Origin: Blattabacterium sp. (Blaberus giganteus)
GTDB taxonomy: Bacteria > Bacteroidota > Bacteroidia > Flavobacteriales > Blattabacteriaceae
Direction: 5' to 3'
Assembly (NCBI RefSeq): GCF_000262715.1
Contig: NC_017924.1
Span: 1 to 64,000 of the forward strand
DNA: 64,000 nt
The translations under genes and the position numbers were made by a program. This document shows positions 36,909-45,071 of this stretch, one piece after another. Position 1 is the stretch's first letter. The number at the start of each line of letters is the position of its first letter. The notes under the pieces were generated by a model. The model worked only from the letters and a program-made list of their open reading frames with translations. It was not told the DNA's origin and did no database searches.

Positions 36909-37451
36909 ATGATTCTAAGATATAATACAGACGAAATCGACAATACTATTGTAAAAAAATTAAATATAAATGCGAGAACTCCATATACTGAAATTAGTAA
37001 ACAAATAAGTAAAGAAGTTAAACCATTATCTGTTGGAACAGTTCATGTTAGAGTCAAAAAATTAGAAGATGCAGGAATTATAAAAGGAAGTACTTTAATT
37101 ATAGGATATGAGTCATTAGGTTTTCATTTAATAGCTTTTGTAGGAATTTTATCGGATTCTCGTGAATCTAAATTAGTAAAAGAAGAATTAAAAAAAATAC
37201 CGAATATAGTACAATTATATATTACTTCAGGTAAGTACAATTTATTTTGTAGAATTATAGCCAGAGATCCTTCAGATGCAAGAGATGTTATTTCTAAAAT
37301 AGGAGAAATAAAAGGGGTGCTTAGGACAGAATCTACTATTTGCTTAGAAGAAAGCATAAATGATGAAAATAGATTGTTATCCAACATGTTACAAAAACAT
37401 AAAACTGCTTATAAATATAAAAAAGAATATAATAAATATAATAAAAGTTAA
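36909..37451 (+). CDS. Lrp/AsnC-family transcriptional regulator
   Basis: Lrp/AsnC proteins sense amino acids and regulate amino-acid metabolism genes. The 180-residue protein has an N-terminal winged-helix domain (about 8-60: IDNTIVKKLNINARTPYTEI, then GTVHVRVKKLEDAGIIKGS). A RAM/ligand domain follows (about 66-150: AFVGILSDSRESKLVKEELK, VQLYITSGKYNLFCRIIARD). A tail rich in Lys, Tyr and Asn of about 15 residues (TAYKYKKEYNKYNKS) ends it. It is the only evident DNA-binding regulator in this window. Its ligand is unknown; the neighbours (tamB, pgpH) give no clue. Confidence 0.9.
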   Translation: MILRYNTDEIDNTIVKKLNINARTPYTEISKQISKEVKPLSVGTVHVRVKKLEDAGIIKGSTLIIGYESLGFHLIAFVGILSDSRESKLVKEELKKIPNIVQLYITSGKYNLFCRIIARDPSDARDVISKIGEIKGVLRTESTICLEESINDENRLLSNMLQKHKTAYKYKKEYNKYNKS

Positions 37452-37554
37452 TTGATAATTATTATGATTATCATCATTATACTATGAACTTCTTATTTAA
37501 AGAAAAAAAAACTCATCCTTCCGAAAAAATTGTATAAGCTTCAATTTTTAGGTA

Positions 37555-39588
37555 ATGGCTAACTTCTTCAAATTTTATAATAAAAATATTGCATATAAAA
37601 TTTTAGTTATAATTATTGCAATCTTATTATTGACATTTTTTTTCCCGAAAAAAGAAATTTTTAAATATGAATTTTCAGAAGGAAAAACTTGGTCTTATGG
37701 AAATTTATTTTCTCCATTTAATTTTTTAGTTCCAAAAAATAGTCAAGATATAAACCTGGAAATCAAATATTTAAAAAATAATCCAAAAATATTTTGTATT
37801 AAAAATGAAGAAATAGTAAGAAATATAAAAAAAAAGATAAAAAAAATTTCATTTATACGAAAAAATAAACATTATTATAATGTTATTTATAGAATAATCA
37901 ATACGGTATATAAATATGGATATATAGAAAATTATAATAATAATTTTATAAAACAAGAAAATAAAACTTACATAATTTTTTTTAAATATAAAAAAAAATG
38001 GATTCCTATTTCATATAAAAAAATTTTTACTCACAGTAAAGTGAGTAAGATTATCGAAAATAATTTTCGTTCGAAAAATTATCGTGCTAATATTTTAAAA
38101 AAAATTTTAATAAAGATTATCGTTCCTAATTTATTTTATAGTCAGTATCATACCGATTTTTTTTTTCATAAAAAAATACAATCTATTAAAAAAATTAAAT
38201 ATTCATTTACAAAAGGAGATAATATTATTAATAATCACGATATTATCAATAAAAATAAATTTAAAATTTTATCCTATTTCAAAAAAGAATATGAAAATAA
38301 AGTATGGAATCAAAGAAAATATTATGGTCTTGTTATAGGATATTTTTTAATGATAAGCATCATATTCTCTTTATTTATATTATATATTTTTTATTTTGAG
38401 AAAAAAATATTTCATAATAACAGAGAAGTTAATTTTTTAGTTATTAATATATTATTAATATCATTAATTACTATTACAATTTTGAAGTATCATTCAAAAA
38501 TATTATATATAATTCCATTTTGTATACTTCCTATAAGTATACGTGCTTTTTTTAATTTTAATTTGAGCATTTTTATTCATTTAATAACCATTTTATTATT
38601 ATCCTTAATTACACCAAATAGTTTTGAATTTATTTTTCTTCAAATCACTGCAGGTTTTTTAGTTATGTTGACAAAAAAAAATATCTACAAAATGGCAAAT
38701 CTATTTATGGCTGCAGTAAAAATAACTATTACTTATACCATTACTTTTAGTTTACTTACTTTAATTCGTGAAGGATCTTTAGTAAAAATTTCTTTATATA
38801 CTTTTTATTTATTTTTTTTTAGTGGAGTCCTAACTTTATTTGTTCATCCATTAATATTTCTTTTTGAAAAATTATTAAATTTAACTTCAGATATATCATT
38901 ATTAGAATTATCTGACACAAATACTCCTATATTAAGATTATTATCTCAAAAAGCACCAGGAACACTACAACATGTTTTAACAGTAGCAAATATCGCAGAA
39001 GAAGCTGCTGTTGCAATTGAAGCCAATTCTTTACTAGTGAGAATCGGGGCTATTTATCATGATATAGGAAAGATCAAAAATGCTATATTCTTTACTGAGA
39101 ATCAGTATAATATTATTGATCCTCACGAAAATTTAAGTCCAAAAGAAAGTGCTAAAATTATTTTAGAACATGTATCAATAGGAGTAGAACTTGCAAAAAA
39201 ATATCATTTACCTGATTCTGTTACTGATTTTATACGGACTCATCATGGAAATAGTGTTGTTCATTATTTTTATGATAAACAAAAAAAAATACATCCAAAT
39301 ATAAAAGTGGATAAAAAACAATTTCAATATTCTGGACCAAAACCATTTTCCAAAGAAACTGCTATTGTGATGATAGCTGATTCTGTAGAAGCGGCTTCAA
39401 AAAGTATAAAAAATCCATCTACGAAAGATTTAGAAAATCTAGTAGAAAATATAATAAAAAAACAAAAAATAGAGAATCAATTTTCCAACGCAGATATTAC
39501 TTTAAAAGAAATAGAAAAAATAAAAGAAGTTCTGAAAAAAAAATTAATGAATATCTATCATACTAGAATAGTATATCCTAATCCATAA
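37555..39588 (+). CDS. pgpH: 7TM-HD cyclic-di-AMP phosphodiesterase PgpH-like
   Basis: PgpH-type proteins hydrolyse cyclic-di-AMP. The 677-residue protein has an N-terminal membrane helix, an extracytoplasmic 7TMR-HDED-like region (about 35-245), seven membrane helices (about 255-455) and a cytoplasmic HD domain. The HD metal ligands are visible: H in GTLQHVLTVANIAEEAA, H502-D503 in YHDIGK, then EHVSIG and RTHHGNS. The HD core looks intact. The N-terminal sensory region is strongly A+T-biased. A 17-codon frame (37484-37537) lies just upstream. Retaining this enzyme suggests a c-di-AMP circuit, with its cyclase elsewhere. Confidence 0.88.
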   Translation: MANFFKFYNKNIAYKILVIIIAILLLTFFFPKKEIFKYEFSEGKTWSYGNLFSPFNFLVPKNSQDINLEIKYLKNNPKIFCIKNEEIVRNIKKKIKKISFIRKNKHYYNVIYRIINTVYKYGYIENYNNNFIKQENKTYIIFFKYKKKWIPISYKKIFTHSKVSKIIENNFRSKNYRANILKKILIKIIVPNLFYSQYHTDFFFHKKIQSIKKIKYSFTKGDNIINNHDIINKNKFKILSYFKKEYENKVWNQRKYYGLVIGYFLMISIIFSLFILYIFYFEKKIFHNNREVNFLVINILLISLITITILKYHSKILYIIPFCILPISIRAFFNFNLSIFIHLITILLLSLITPNSFEFIFLQITAGFLVMLTKKNIYKMANLFMAAVKITITYTITFSLLTLIREGSLVKISLYTFYLFFFSGVLTLFVHPLIFLFEKLLNLTSDISLLELSDTNTPILRLLSQKAPGTLQHVLTVANIAEEAAVAIEANSLLVRIGAIYHDIGKIKNAIFFTENQYNIIDPHENLSPKESAKIILEHVSIGVELAKKYHLPDSVTDFIRTHHGNSVVHYFYDKQKKIHPNIKVDKKQFQYSGPKPFSKETAIVMIADSVEAASKSIKNPSTKDLENLVENIIKKQKIENQFSNADITLKEIEKIKEVLKKKLMNIYHTRIVYPNP

Positions 39589-39622
39589 TTCTATATTATA
39601 TAGGAATAAATTAAAGGAATTA

Positions 39623-39659
39623 TTTGTTAATTTAATTTAATAGATCTATTTTAGATTTG
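39623..39659 (+). promoter_or_regulatory. Candidate promoter of the tRNA cluster
   Basis: TAGATTTG (39652-39659) matches the Bacteroidota TAnnTTTG -7 element and ends 9 bp before tRNA-Ser, about where a start site should be. A TTTG at 39623-39626 could be the -33 element, but the spacing (25 nt) is a little longer than usual. Confidence 0.45.
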
Positions 39660-39668
39660 TCTCTTTTT

Positions 39669-39753
39669 GGAGAATTGCCGGAGTGGTTAACGGAACAGTT
39701 TGCTAAACTGTCGGTATATAAATACCGCGTGGGTTCGAATCCCACATTCTCCG
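39669..39753 (+). tRNA. tRNA-Ser (GCU)
   Basis: This is an 85-nt class II tRNA with acceptor GGAGAAT/ATTCTCC and discriminator G. The anticodon stem ACAGT/ACTGT surrounds anticodon GCT at 39702-39704. The variable arm is long (CGGTATATAAATACCG), typical of serine tRNAs, and the T-loop is TTCGAAT. CCA is not encoded. It reads AGC/AGU codons and is first of a three-tRNA run. Confidence 0.96.
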
Positions 39754-39773
39754 CAAAATAAATCAAAATAAAA

Positions 39774-39848
39774 CGGGGTATAGCGTAGTTTGGTTATCGC
39801 GCCTGGTTTGGGACCAGGAGATCGTAGGTTCAAATCCTGCTACCCCGA
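39774..39848 (+). tRNA. tRNA-Pro (UGG)
   Basis: This is a 75-nt cloverleaf with acceptor CGGGGTA/TACCCCG, discriminator A and anticodon stem CCTGG/CCAGG. Anticodon TGG is at 39809-39811 and the T-loop is TTCAAAT. The C at position 1 is characteristic of bacterial proline tRNAs. CCA is not encoded. With U34 it can read all four proline codons. Confidence 0.96.
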
Positions 39849-39850
39849 TA

Positions 39851-39924
39851 GATCACGTAGCTCAAATGGATAGAGCAACTGCCTTCTAAGCAGTAGATTA
39901 CAGGTTCGAATCCTGTCGTGATCA
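39851..39924 (+). tRNA. tRNA-Arg (UCU)
   Basis: This is a 74-nt cloverleaf with acceptor GATCACG/CGTGATC and discriminator A. Anticodon TCT is at 39885-39887 within stem ACTGC/GCAGT, and the T-loop is TTCGAAT. It reads AGA/AGG, the favoured arginine codons in this A+T-rich sequence. Its last three bases are, on the other strand, the clpP stop codon. It follows tRNA-Pro by 2 bp. Confidence 0.96.
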
Positions 39925-40596
39925 TTTTTTTCTTCCTTCTAATATTTCATCTATCATACCATATTCTTTCGCTTCTACAGAAGTCATCCAATAATCTCTG
40001 TCTGAATCTTTTTCTATTTTTTCAATAGGTAATCCTGAATGTTTTGATATAATATCATAAAGTTCTCTTTTTAATTTTAAAATTTCACGGACTGTTATTT
40101 CAATATCTGAAGCTTGTCCTTGTGTTCCTCCCATAGGTTGATGAATCATGATTCTAGAATGTTTTAATGCAGATCTTTTATTTTTAACACCTGCACAAAG
40201 CAATACAGCTGCCATAGATGCAGCCATTCCAGTACATATAGTTGCAACATCTGGTTCTACGATTTGCATGGTATCATATATACCTAATCCAGCATAAACA
40301 TCCCCTCCTGGAGAATTAATATATATTTGTATATCCTTTATAGAATCTACAGATTGTAAAAATAATAACTGAGCTTGTACTATATTTGCTACTTGATCTT
40401 CTATTGGAGTTCCTAAAAAAATAACTCGATCCATCATTAAACGAGAAAAAACATCCATTTGAGCTACATTTAATTTTCTTTCTTCTACAATATAAGGAGT
40501 CATGAACTTAATATATTCATCAATTTTTAAGCTACTAATTCTCTTATGTTTTATGGCATACAGCATAAACTCTTCTGATTTTTTATGATAATCCAT
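39922..40596 (-). CDS. clpP: ATP-dependent Clp protease proteolytic subunit
   Basis: ClpP is the serine protease chamber fed by Clp ATPases; an N-domain-less ClpC begins at 63520. The 224-residue protein has the triad S127 (GMAASMAA), H152 (MIHQPMGG) and D201 (SDRDYWM). The ATG at 40596 (MDYHKKSEEFM) matches the usual Flavobacteriia start. The upstream in-frame ATG at 40626 lies inside the probable -7 promoter element and is rejected. The stop codon (TGA, 39924-39922) is contributed by the 3' end of tRNA-Arg on the opposite strand. Confidence 0.95.
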   Translation of the reverse strand: MDYHKKSEEFMLYAIKHKRISSLKIDEYIKFMTPYIVEERKLNVAQMDVFSRLMMDRVIFLGTPIEDQVANIVQAQLLFLQSVDSIKDIQIYINSPGGDVYAGLGIYDTMQIVEPDVATICTGMAASMAAVLLCAGVKNKRSALKHSRIMIHQPMGGTQGQASDIEITVREILKLKRELYDIISKHSGLPIEKIEKDSDRDYWMTSVEAKEYGMIDEILEGRKK

Positions 40597-40623
40597 TTTT
40601 TTTATATATGTTGAAAACTTTAT

Positions 40624-40657
40624 CAAAGTTACTTTCTTCTATGTAAAATTTTTCAAA
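40624..40657 (-). promoter_or_regulatory. clpP promoter (-33 TTTG, -7 TAACTTTG)
   Basis: On the minus strand TTTG (40657-40654) is followed after 22 nt by TAACTTTG (40631-40624), matching the Bacteroidota consensus TTTG-N19-TAnnTTTG within the accepted spacing. The predicted start near 40617 gives a leader of about 20 nt to ATG 40596. Confidence 0.6.
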
Positions 40658-40713
40658 AAAATTTGTACATAAAAATACAGAAATTATAAACTTTTAAATT
40701 TAAAAAATTTACT

Positions 40714-42174
40714 ATGTACAAAAAATTAGCAATACAAACTATTGTCTACTCAATAGGATTCATATTTCCCAGAATTGTTAATTATGCATTTCTAAAATTT
40801 TTTACTATTTCTTTTAAAAGAGAAGAATTCTCTCTTTATACAGATATGTATGCATTATCTTTCATGATTATAGGATTTCTTTCTTTTGGATTAGAAAGTA
40901 CCTATTTTAGATTTTTATATAAAAAAAATTATAATAAAGAAATAGTTTTCTCAACGGGAGTGATAATGCAACTCTTGATAAGTTCTTTTTTTTTCATCAT
41001 TTCTATAAATTCAATAAAATACATATCCTACATTGCTGGATATCAAAATCATACAGAATATTTTTTAATGTTTTTTTTAATTATATTTTTTGATACAGTT
41101 TGTATACTTCCAATGGCTTGGCTTCGCGTAAATGATAAATATTTACAATATTCCGCAATAAATATAATTAATATATTAATACAATCATTTATAATAATAT
41201 GTTTATTTTTTTGTGAAAATGGGATGGATGGCAGAAAAACTTTCTTTTTTTTCATTTTTAAATGGGTTAATTCTTTTACAGATAAAATCGGTTATATATT
41301 TTTTGCAAATATGATCTCTTCTTTAATCAATTTATTTTTAATATTTCCTATTCTTTTAAAAAAAGTAACTATAAGAAAATTTAATAAAATTCTTGCTATA
41401 AATATGTTAAATTATGGGGGGCCTATTATGCTAGGAACTATCGCTTTTTCTATTAATGAAAATTTGGATAAAATTTTGATTAAAAGATGTGTTTCAGATG
41501 AAATTAATGGATCTTATTCTGCTTGTTATAAAATAGCTACTTTTATGAGTCTGTATATAAGAATGTTTAGATTGGGGATTGAACCTTTTTTTTTTAAAAA
41601 ATCTAAAGACTCTGATGCAAGATATTATTATGAAGAAATCACTTATATATTTGTTCTATTTGGATTAATTTTTTATGTATTAATATGTGGAAATATTAAC
41701 ATGTTTATGAAATTTTTAATTGATAAAAAATATCATATAGCAATTCCTATTATACCTATAATAATGATGGGAAATCTTTTTCTAGGAGTTTATACTAATT
41801 TATCTATATTTTATAAAATTATAGATAAACCTATTATTGGAACTTATATTTCTTTAATCGGAGTATTAATTACTTTTTTATTTAATACTATTTTTATTTT
41901 CATTTTTAATAATAGTTTTATGATTCCTGCTTGGGGTACTTTTACATCCTATGGAACTATGCTAATAGTTTTATACATTTGGGGTAAAAAAAAATTTATT
42001 AAATTTTGTAACAAAAAAATAAGAAACATCATCATTCATTTTTTATTTGCTATTTTTATCGTTTTTATGATAAAAATAAAAAAAGAAATGGAATTAAATT
42101 TATTTTTACAATTTTTATATTTAATAGTTATTTTTCTTTTAGAAAAAAAAAGATTGATTAATTTAATCAAATAA
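40714..42174 (+). CDS. Polysaccharide/oligosaccharide flippase-like membrane protein (MOP superfamily)
   Basis: The 486-residue protein is highly hydrophobic with about 12-14 membrane segments, resembling Wzx/MurJ-type flippases of the MATE/MOP fold. Recognisable family features are the N-terminal ASPs of helix 1-2 (IGFIFPRIVNYAFLKFF), GLESTYFRFLYKK and the central MLNYGGPIMLGTIAFSINENLDKI segment. In Flavobacteriia a similar gene sits just before dut and a sugar nucleotidyltransferase, as here. The substrate is probably a lipid-linked sugar; which one is unknown. Confidence 0.8.
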   Translation: MYKKLAIQTIVYSIGFIFPRIVNYAFLKFFTISFKREEFSLYTDMYALSFMIIGFLSFGLESTYFRFLYKKNYNKEIVFSTGVIMQLLISSFFFIISINSIKYISYIAGYQNHTEYFLMFFLIIFFDTVCILPMAWLRVNDKYLQYSAINIINILIQSFIIICLFFCENGMDGRKTFFFFIFKWVNSFTDKIGYIFFANMISSLINLFLIFPILLKKVTIRKFNKILAINMLNYGGPIMLGTIAFSINENLDKILIKRCVSDEINGSYSACYKIATFMSLYIRMFRLGIEPFFFKKSKDSDARYYYEEITYIFVLFGLIFYVLICGNINMFMKFLIDKKYHIAIPIIPIIMMGNLFLGVYTNLSIFYKIIDKPIIGTYISLIGVLITFLFNTIFIFIFNNSFMIPAWGTFTSYGTMLIVLYIWGKKKFIKFCNKKIRNIIIHFLFAIFIVFMIKIKKEMELNLFLQFLYLIVIFLLEKKRLINLIK

Positions 42175-42183
42175 AAGAGAATT

Positions 42184-42564
42184 ATGCGTAAAAAAATATA
42201 TCAATCCACTTTAATCGCTAATATAGATAAATCTATTTCCATTAATTTTTTGGAAAGAAAATTAATTTCAACAGGTGTTTTTATTAAAATTTTAAAAGAG
42301 ACTAGATATTCTTTTTTTTTGAAAAAAAAATTTATAGAATCTATTTGTATCATTCATACTACAAAGAATAAAAATAAATTTATTTCATGTAAAGAAATTC
42401 AAATTCTTGTAATCAACGTTTTTTTTAAAAATATAATGATAAAACCTCAGGAAAAATTAGGAATATTAGAGATTATTAAAAATGTTAAAAAAATAAAATG
42501 GAAAAAATGTTCTTTAAACATCAGCATAAGAGGAAGTAATGGATTTGGAAGTACTGGAATATAA
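42184..42564 (+). CDS. dut: Degenerate dUTPase-family protein (catalytic motifs lost)
   Basis: Location between the flippase and the nucleotidyltransferase, together with a perfect-looking C-terminal motif 5 (RGSNGFGSTGI), identifies a trimeric dUTPase homologue. The 126-residue chain is shorter than the usual 140-150. Motif 1 (AGxDLRA) is missing. Motif 2 (PRSGLA) is replaced around SFFLKKKFIES, motif 3 (GxxDxDYRGE, catalytic Asp) by NKNKFISCKEI, and motif 4 (GERIAQ) by QEKLGIL. Strand-forming stretches align well (FLERKLISTGVFIKI, ILVINVFFKNIMI). The reading frame is intact, so it is either newly non-functional or retained for a non-catalytic role. Confidence 0.75.
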   Translation: MRKKIYQSTLIANIDKSISINFLERKLISTGVFIKILKETRYSFFLKKKFIESICIIHTTKNKNKFISCKEIQILVINVFFKNIMIKPQEKLGILEIIKNVKKIKWKKCSLNISIRGSNGFGSTGI

Positions 42565-42573
42565 TAAAATGAT

Positions 42574-43590
42574 ATGAAAATCATAATTCCCATGGCTGGA
42601 AAAGGATCTCGTCTTCTTCCACATACTTTAAATACTCCTAAACCATTGATGTCTATTGCAGGAAAAACAATTTTAAGAAGACTAGTGGAAAATTTATACA
42701 AAATTATTCAAGTTTTTTCTATACAAGAAATTATTTTTATTATAGGAAATTTTGGAAATCAAGTTGAAAAACAATTAATAAGATTATCCCATGATCTGAG
42801 TCTGAATCCTATTATATATTATCAAATTATCCCACTTGGAACGGCCGATGCTTTGTTAAAAGCTAAAAATTCTTTAACAGGAGAACCAATTATTGTTGCT
42901 TTTTCTGATTCCTTATTCTATCAGAATTCTTTTGATAAAGAAATTACTCATGATAATATTATATGGACAAAAAAAGTAAAAAATCCTCATTTGTTTGGAA
43001 TTGTGAAATGTGATTCTTCAGGGGTTATTACTCATTTTATAGAAAAACCAAACAATTATGTATCAAATCTTGCAATTGTGGGTCTTTATTATTTTAAAAA
43101 TAGTTTGCTTTTAAAAAAAGAATTACAATCTATATTTGATCGTAATATTAAAAATGAAAAAGAATATCAATTAACATCTGTTTTAGAAAATATGAGAATC
43201 AAAGGAGAAAAATTCATCAGCAAACAAGTTAAAGAATGGATGGATTTCGGAAATCAAAAAAGAACTATTTATTCCAATTCAAGAATATTGTCCATTGAAT
43301 CAAAAAATTCAAAATTAATTCATGAAAAAGTGATGATAAAAGATAGTTTGATTATAAAACCTTGTTCAATAGGAAAACATACAAGTATTGAAAATAGTAT
43401 TATAGGTCCTTACGTTTCAATAGGAAAACATACAAAAGTAAAAAATAGCAATATAAAAAAATCTTTAATTCAAGATTATACAATAATTCAATATGCAAAT
43501 TTAAATCATTCAATAATAGGGAATCAATCTATCTATATAGGAGAAAAATTCAAGAAAGTAAGTTTAAGTGATTATTCTGTTTATAAATAA
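42574..43590 (+). CDS. Sugar-phosphate nucleotidyltransferase (GT-A fold with C-terminal beta-helix)
   Basis: The enzyme probably makes an NDP-sugar from NTP and a sugar 1-phosphate. The 338 residues start with the nucleotide-binding signature [20 protein letters not shown] (G9-K-G-S-R13 and P22-K-P24). Later come the FSDSLF metal-binding region and FIEKP. The C-terminal third (about 245-338) has hexapeptide-like repeats ([20 protein letters not shown]). Similarity is closest to glucose-1-phosphate thymidylyl- or mannose-1-phosphate guanylyl-type enzymes; the exact substrate cannot be read. It follows the dut-like gene by 9 bp. Confidence 0.85.
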   Translation: MKIIIPMAGKGSRLLPHTLNTPKPLMSIAGKTILRRLVENLYKIIQVFSIQEIIFIIGNFGNQVEKQLIRLSHDLSLNPIIYYQIIPLGTADALLKAKNSLTGEPIIVAFSDSLFYQNSFDKEITHDNIIWTKKVKNPHLFGIVKCDSSGVITHFIEKPNNYVSNLAIVGLYYFKNSLLLKKELQSIFDRNIKNEKEYQLTSVLENMRIKGEKFISKQVKEWMDFGNQKRTIYSNSRILSIESKNSKLIHEKVMIKDSLIIKPCSIGKHTSIENSIIGPYVSIGKHTKVKNSNIKKSLIQDYTIIQYANLNHSIIGNQSIYIGEKFKKVSLSDYSVYK

Positions 43591-43612
43591 ATAGAAAATT
43601 CATAATTTTTTT

Positions 43613-43620
43613 TATATTTG
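43613..43620 (+). promoter_or_regulatory. Candidate -7 element upstream of tatA
   Basis: TATATTTG matches TAnnTTTG and would place a transcription start near 43627, just before the tatA start. No -33 TTTG is seen at the right distance. Confidence 0.35.
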
Positions 43621-43637
43621 ATAAAAATTCCATGTAT

Positions 43638-43835
43638 ATGGATTTTATTTTCATTTTTTCTATATTAATATTACTTGGGACTTTCGGGACCACAGAAATC
43701 GTAGTCATTGTAATTCTTGCACTTTTGTTATTTGGAGGTAAAAAAATTCCAGAGCTAATGAAAGGATTAGGGACTGGATTAAAAGAATTCAAAAAAGCTT
43801 CTGAAGAAAAAGATTCAGAATCTGAAAAAGAATAA
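43638..43835 (+). CDS. tatA: Twin-arginine translocase subunit TatA/E
   Basis: TatA oligomers form the translocation element of the Tat pathway. The 65-residue protein has the family layout: a transmembrane helix ([24 protein letters not shown]), the FGGKKIPEL hinge, an amphipathic helix ([12 protein letters not shown]), and an acidic tail ([11 protein letters not shown]). The ATG at 43638 is favoured over 43632 by spacing from the candidate promoter, but either is possible. tatC is not in the window. Confidence 0.92.
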   Translation: MDFIFIFSILILLGTFGTTEIVVIVILALLLFGGKKIPELMKGLGTGLKEFKKASEEKDSESEKE

Positions 43836-43876
43836 AAATTTCGCTTTCATTTTACGTTTGTTTATTAGTCCTTTTT

Positions 43877-43894
43877 TTTCTAAAATTTTAGAAA
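43877..43894. repeat. 18-bp A+T palindrome between tatA and the lytic transglycosylase gene
   Basis: TTTCTAAAATTTTAGAAA is a perfect palindrome in the 78-bp gap. It may form a weak terminator hairpin for tatA or be a chance product of extreme base composition. Confidence 0.3.
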
Positions 43895-43913
43895 CTAATC
43901 AAACTAATAAATA

Positions 43914-45011
43914 ATGGGAACGACAACGATAAGAAATATTATGTTTTTTATGTTCATATTAAAAAGCTTGGTGATTCAATCTGTATCAAAACCATTTTTA
44001 GAACAAAAAAATGTGATAAACTTCCATAAGAATATTCGGAATCCAAAATTAGATTTAAATAATATATATCTCGAAAAATTATGGAAAAAAATGTTATGGG
44101 GAAAGGAAAAATTTTTATCTGTAAGAAAAATATATCATAATAATAAAAAAAATACTATTATTACCAATATAAAACCTGAAGAACTAAGACAAAGACTTAA
44201 TTTTCTTAATCAAAAATCTCAAATTAAAATATTAAAATACAATAGTATTGTACATGCTTCCGTAGAAAGTTATCTTCGTATGGGAAAATATATAGGAAAA
44301 ATCATTTCATTATCAGATTTTTATTTTCCTATGTTTGAAGAAAAACTTGAAAATTATCGTCTTCCAAAAGAATTAAAATATTTAGCTATTATAGAATCAA
44401 ATTTAAATCCTGTTGTAACTTCTAAAACAGGAGCGCAAGGTATTTGGCAATTTATGCCTGAAACCGGAAAAATATATAATCTTAATGTGAATAATATTTA
44501 TGATGAAAGAAATGATCCTATTCAATCTACAGAAGCTGCTTGCCGATATTTAAAATTTTTATATAAAAAAATAGGAAACTGGGAATTAGTATTAGCCGCT
44601 TATAATGCAGGACCCGGAACTGTAGATAAAATATTACAACGTCATAAAAATAGGAAAAATTTTTGGGAATTATGGGAATCATTTCCGAAAGAAACTCAAA
44701 GTTACATTCCAAAGTTTATTGCTATAAATTACATAATGAATTATTACAAGGAACATAATATTTATACACATTATCCTTCACCTTACAAATATAAATATAC
44801 AGAAACTGCACTCATTCCTATAAAAGAAAAAATTTCATTGAAATTTTTTGCTTATAGTTTAAATATTTCCTATAAAGATTTAATTCTTCTCAATCCAAAA
44901 TATCTTGTAGACCTCATCCCTTCTGGGAATAAATTAAGACTTCCAAAAAATAAAATTTTACTTTTTAAAAGTAAAGAGGGATTTTTTTCAAAAAAAATCC
45001 ATAAAAATTAA
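43914..45011 (+). CDS. Membrane-bound lytic murein transglycosylase (SLT domain, LysM-like tail)
   Basis: This enzyme cleaves peptidoglycan glycan strands in the periplasm. The 365-residue protein has a hydrophobic N-terminal signal (NIMFFMFILKSLVIQSVS) and an SLT catalytic domain (about 145-285). The catalytic E161 is in LAIIESNLNP, followed by GAQGIWQFMPETGK and VLAAYNAGPGTVDK. A single weak LysM-like segment closes the protein (about 310-355: ISLKFFAYSLNISYKDLILL). It is MltD-like. It complements the peptidoglycan synthases at 11-16 kb. Confidence 0.9.
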   Translation: MGTTTIRNIMFFMFILKSLVIQSVSKPFLEQKNVINFHKNIRNPKLDLNNIYLEKLWKKMLWGKEKFLSVRKIYHNNKKNTIITNIKPEELRQRLNFLNQKSQIKILKYNSIVHASVESYLRMGKYIGKIISLSDFYFPMFEEKLENYRLPKELKYLAIIESNLNPVVTSKTGAQGIWQFMPETGKIYNLNVNNIYDERNDPIQSTEAACRYLKFLYKKIGNWELVLAAYNAGPGTVDKILQRHKNRKNFWELWESFPKETQSYIPKFIAINYIMNYYKEHNIYTHYPSPYKYKYTETALIPIKEKISLKFFAYSLNISYKDLILLNPKYLVDLIPSGNKLRLPKNKILLFKSKEGFFSKKIHKN

Positions 45012-45071
45012 CTGTCATTTATGTATTTATAATAAAATGAATTTCTTGAAGAAAAATTTATTTTCAAAATT

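Noticed and set aside
42447..42701. Antisense frame across the dut/nucleotidyltransferase junction
   Set aside because: It overlaps two conserved sense genes and has no family features.
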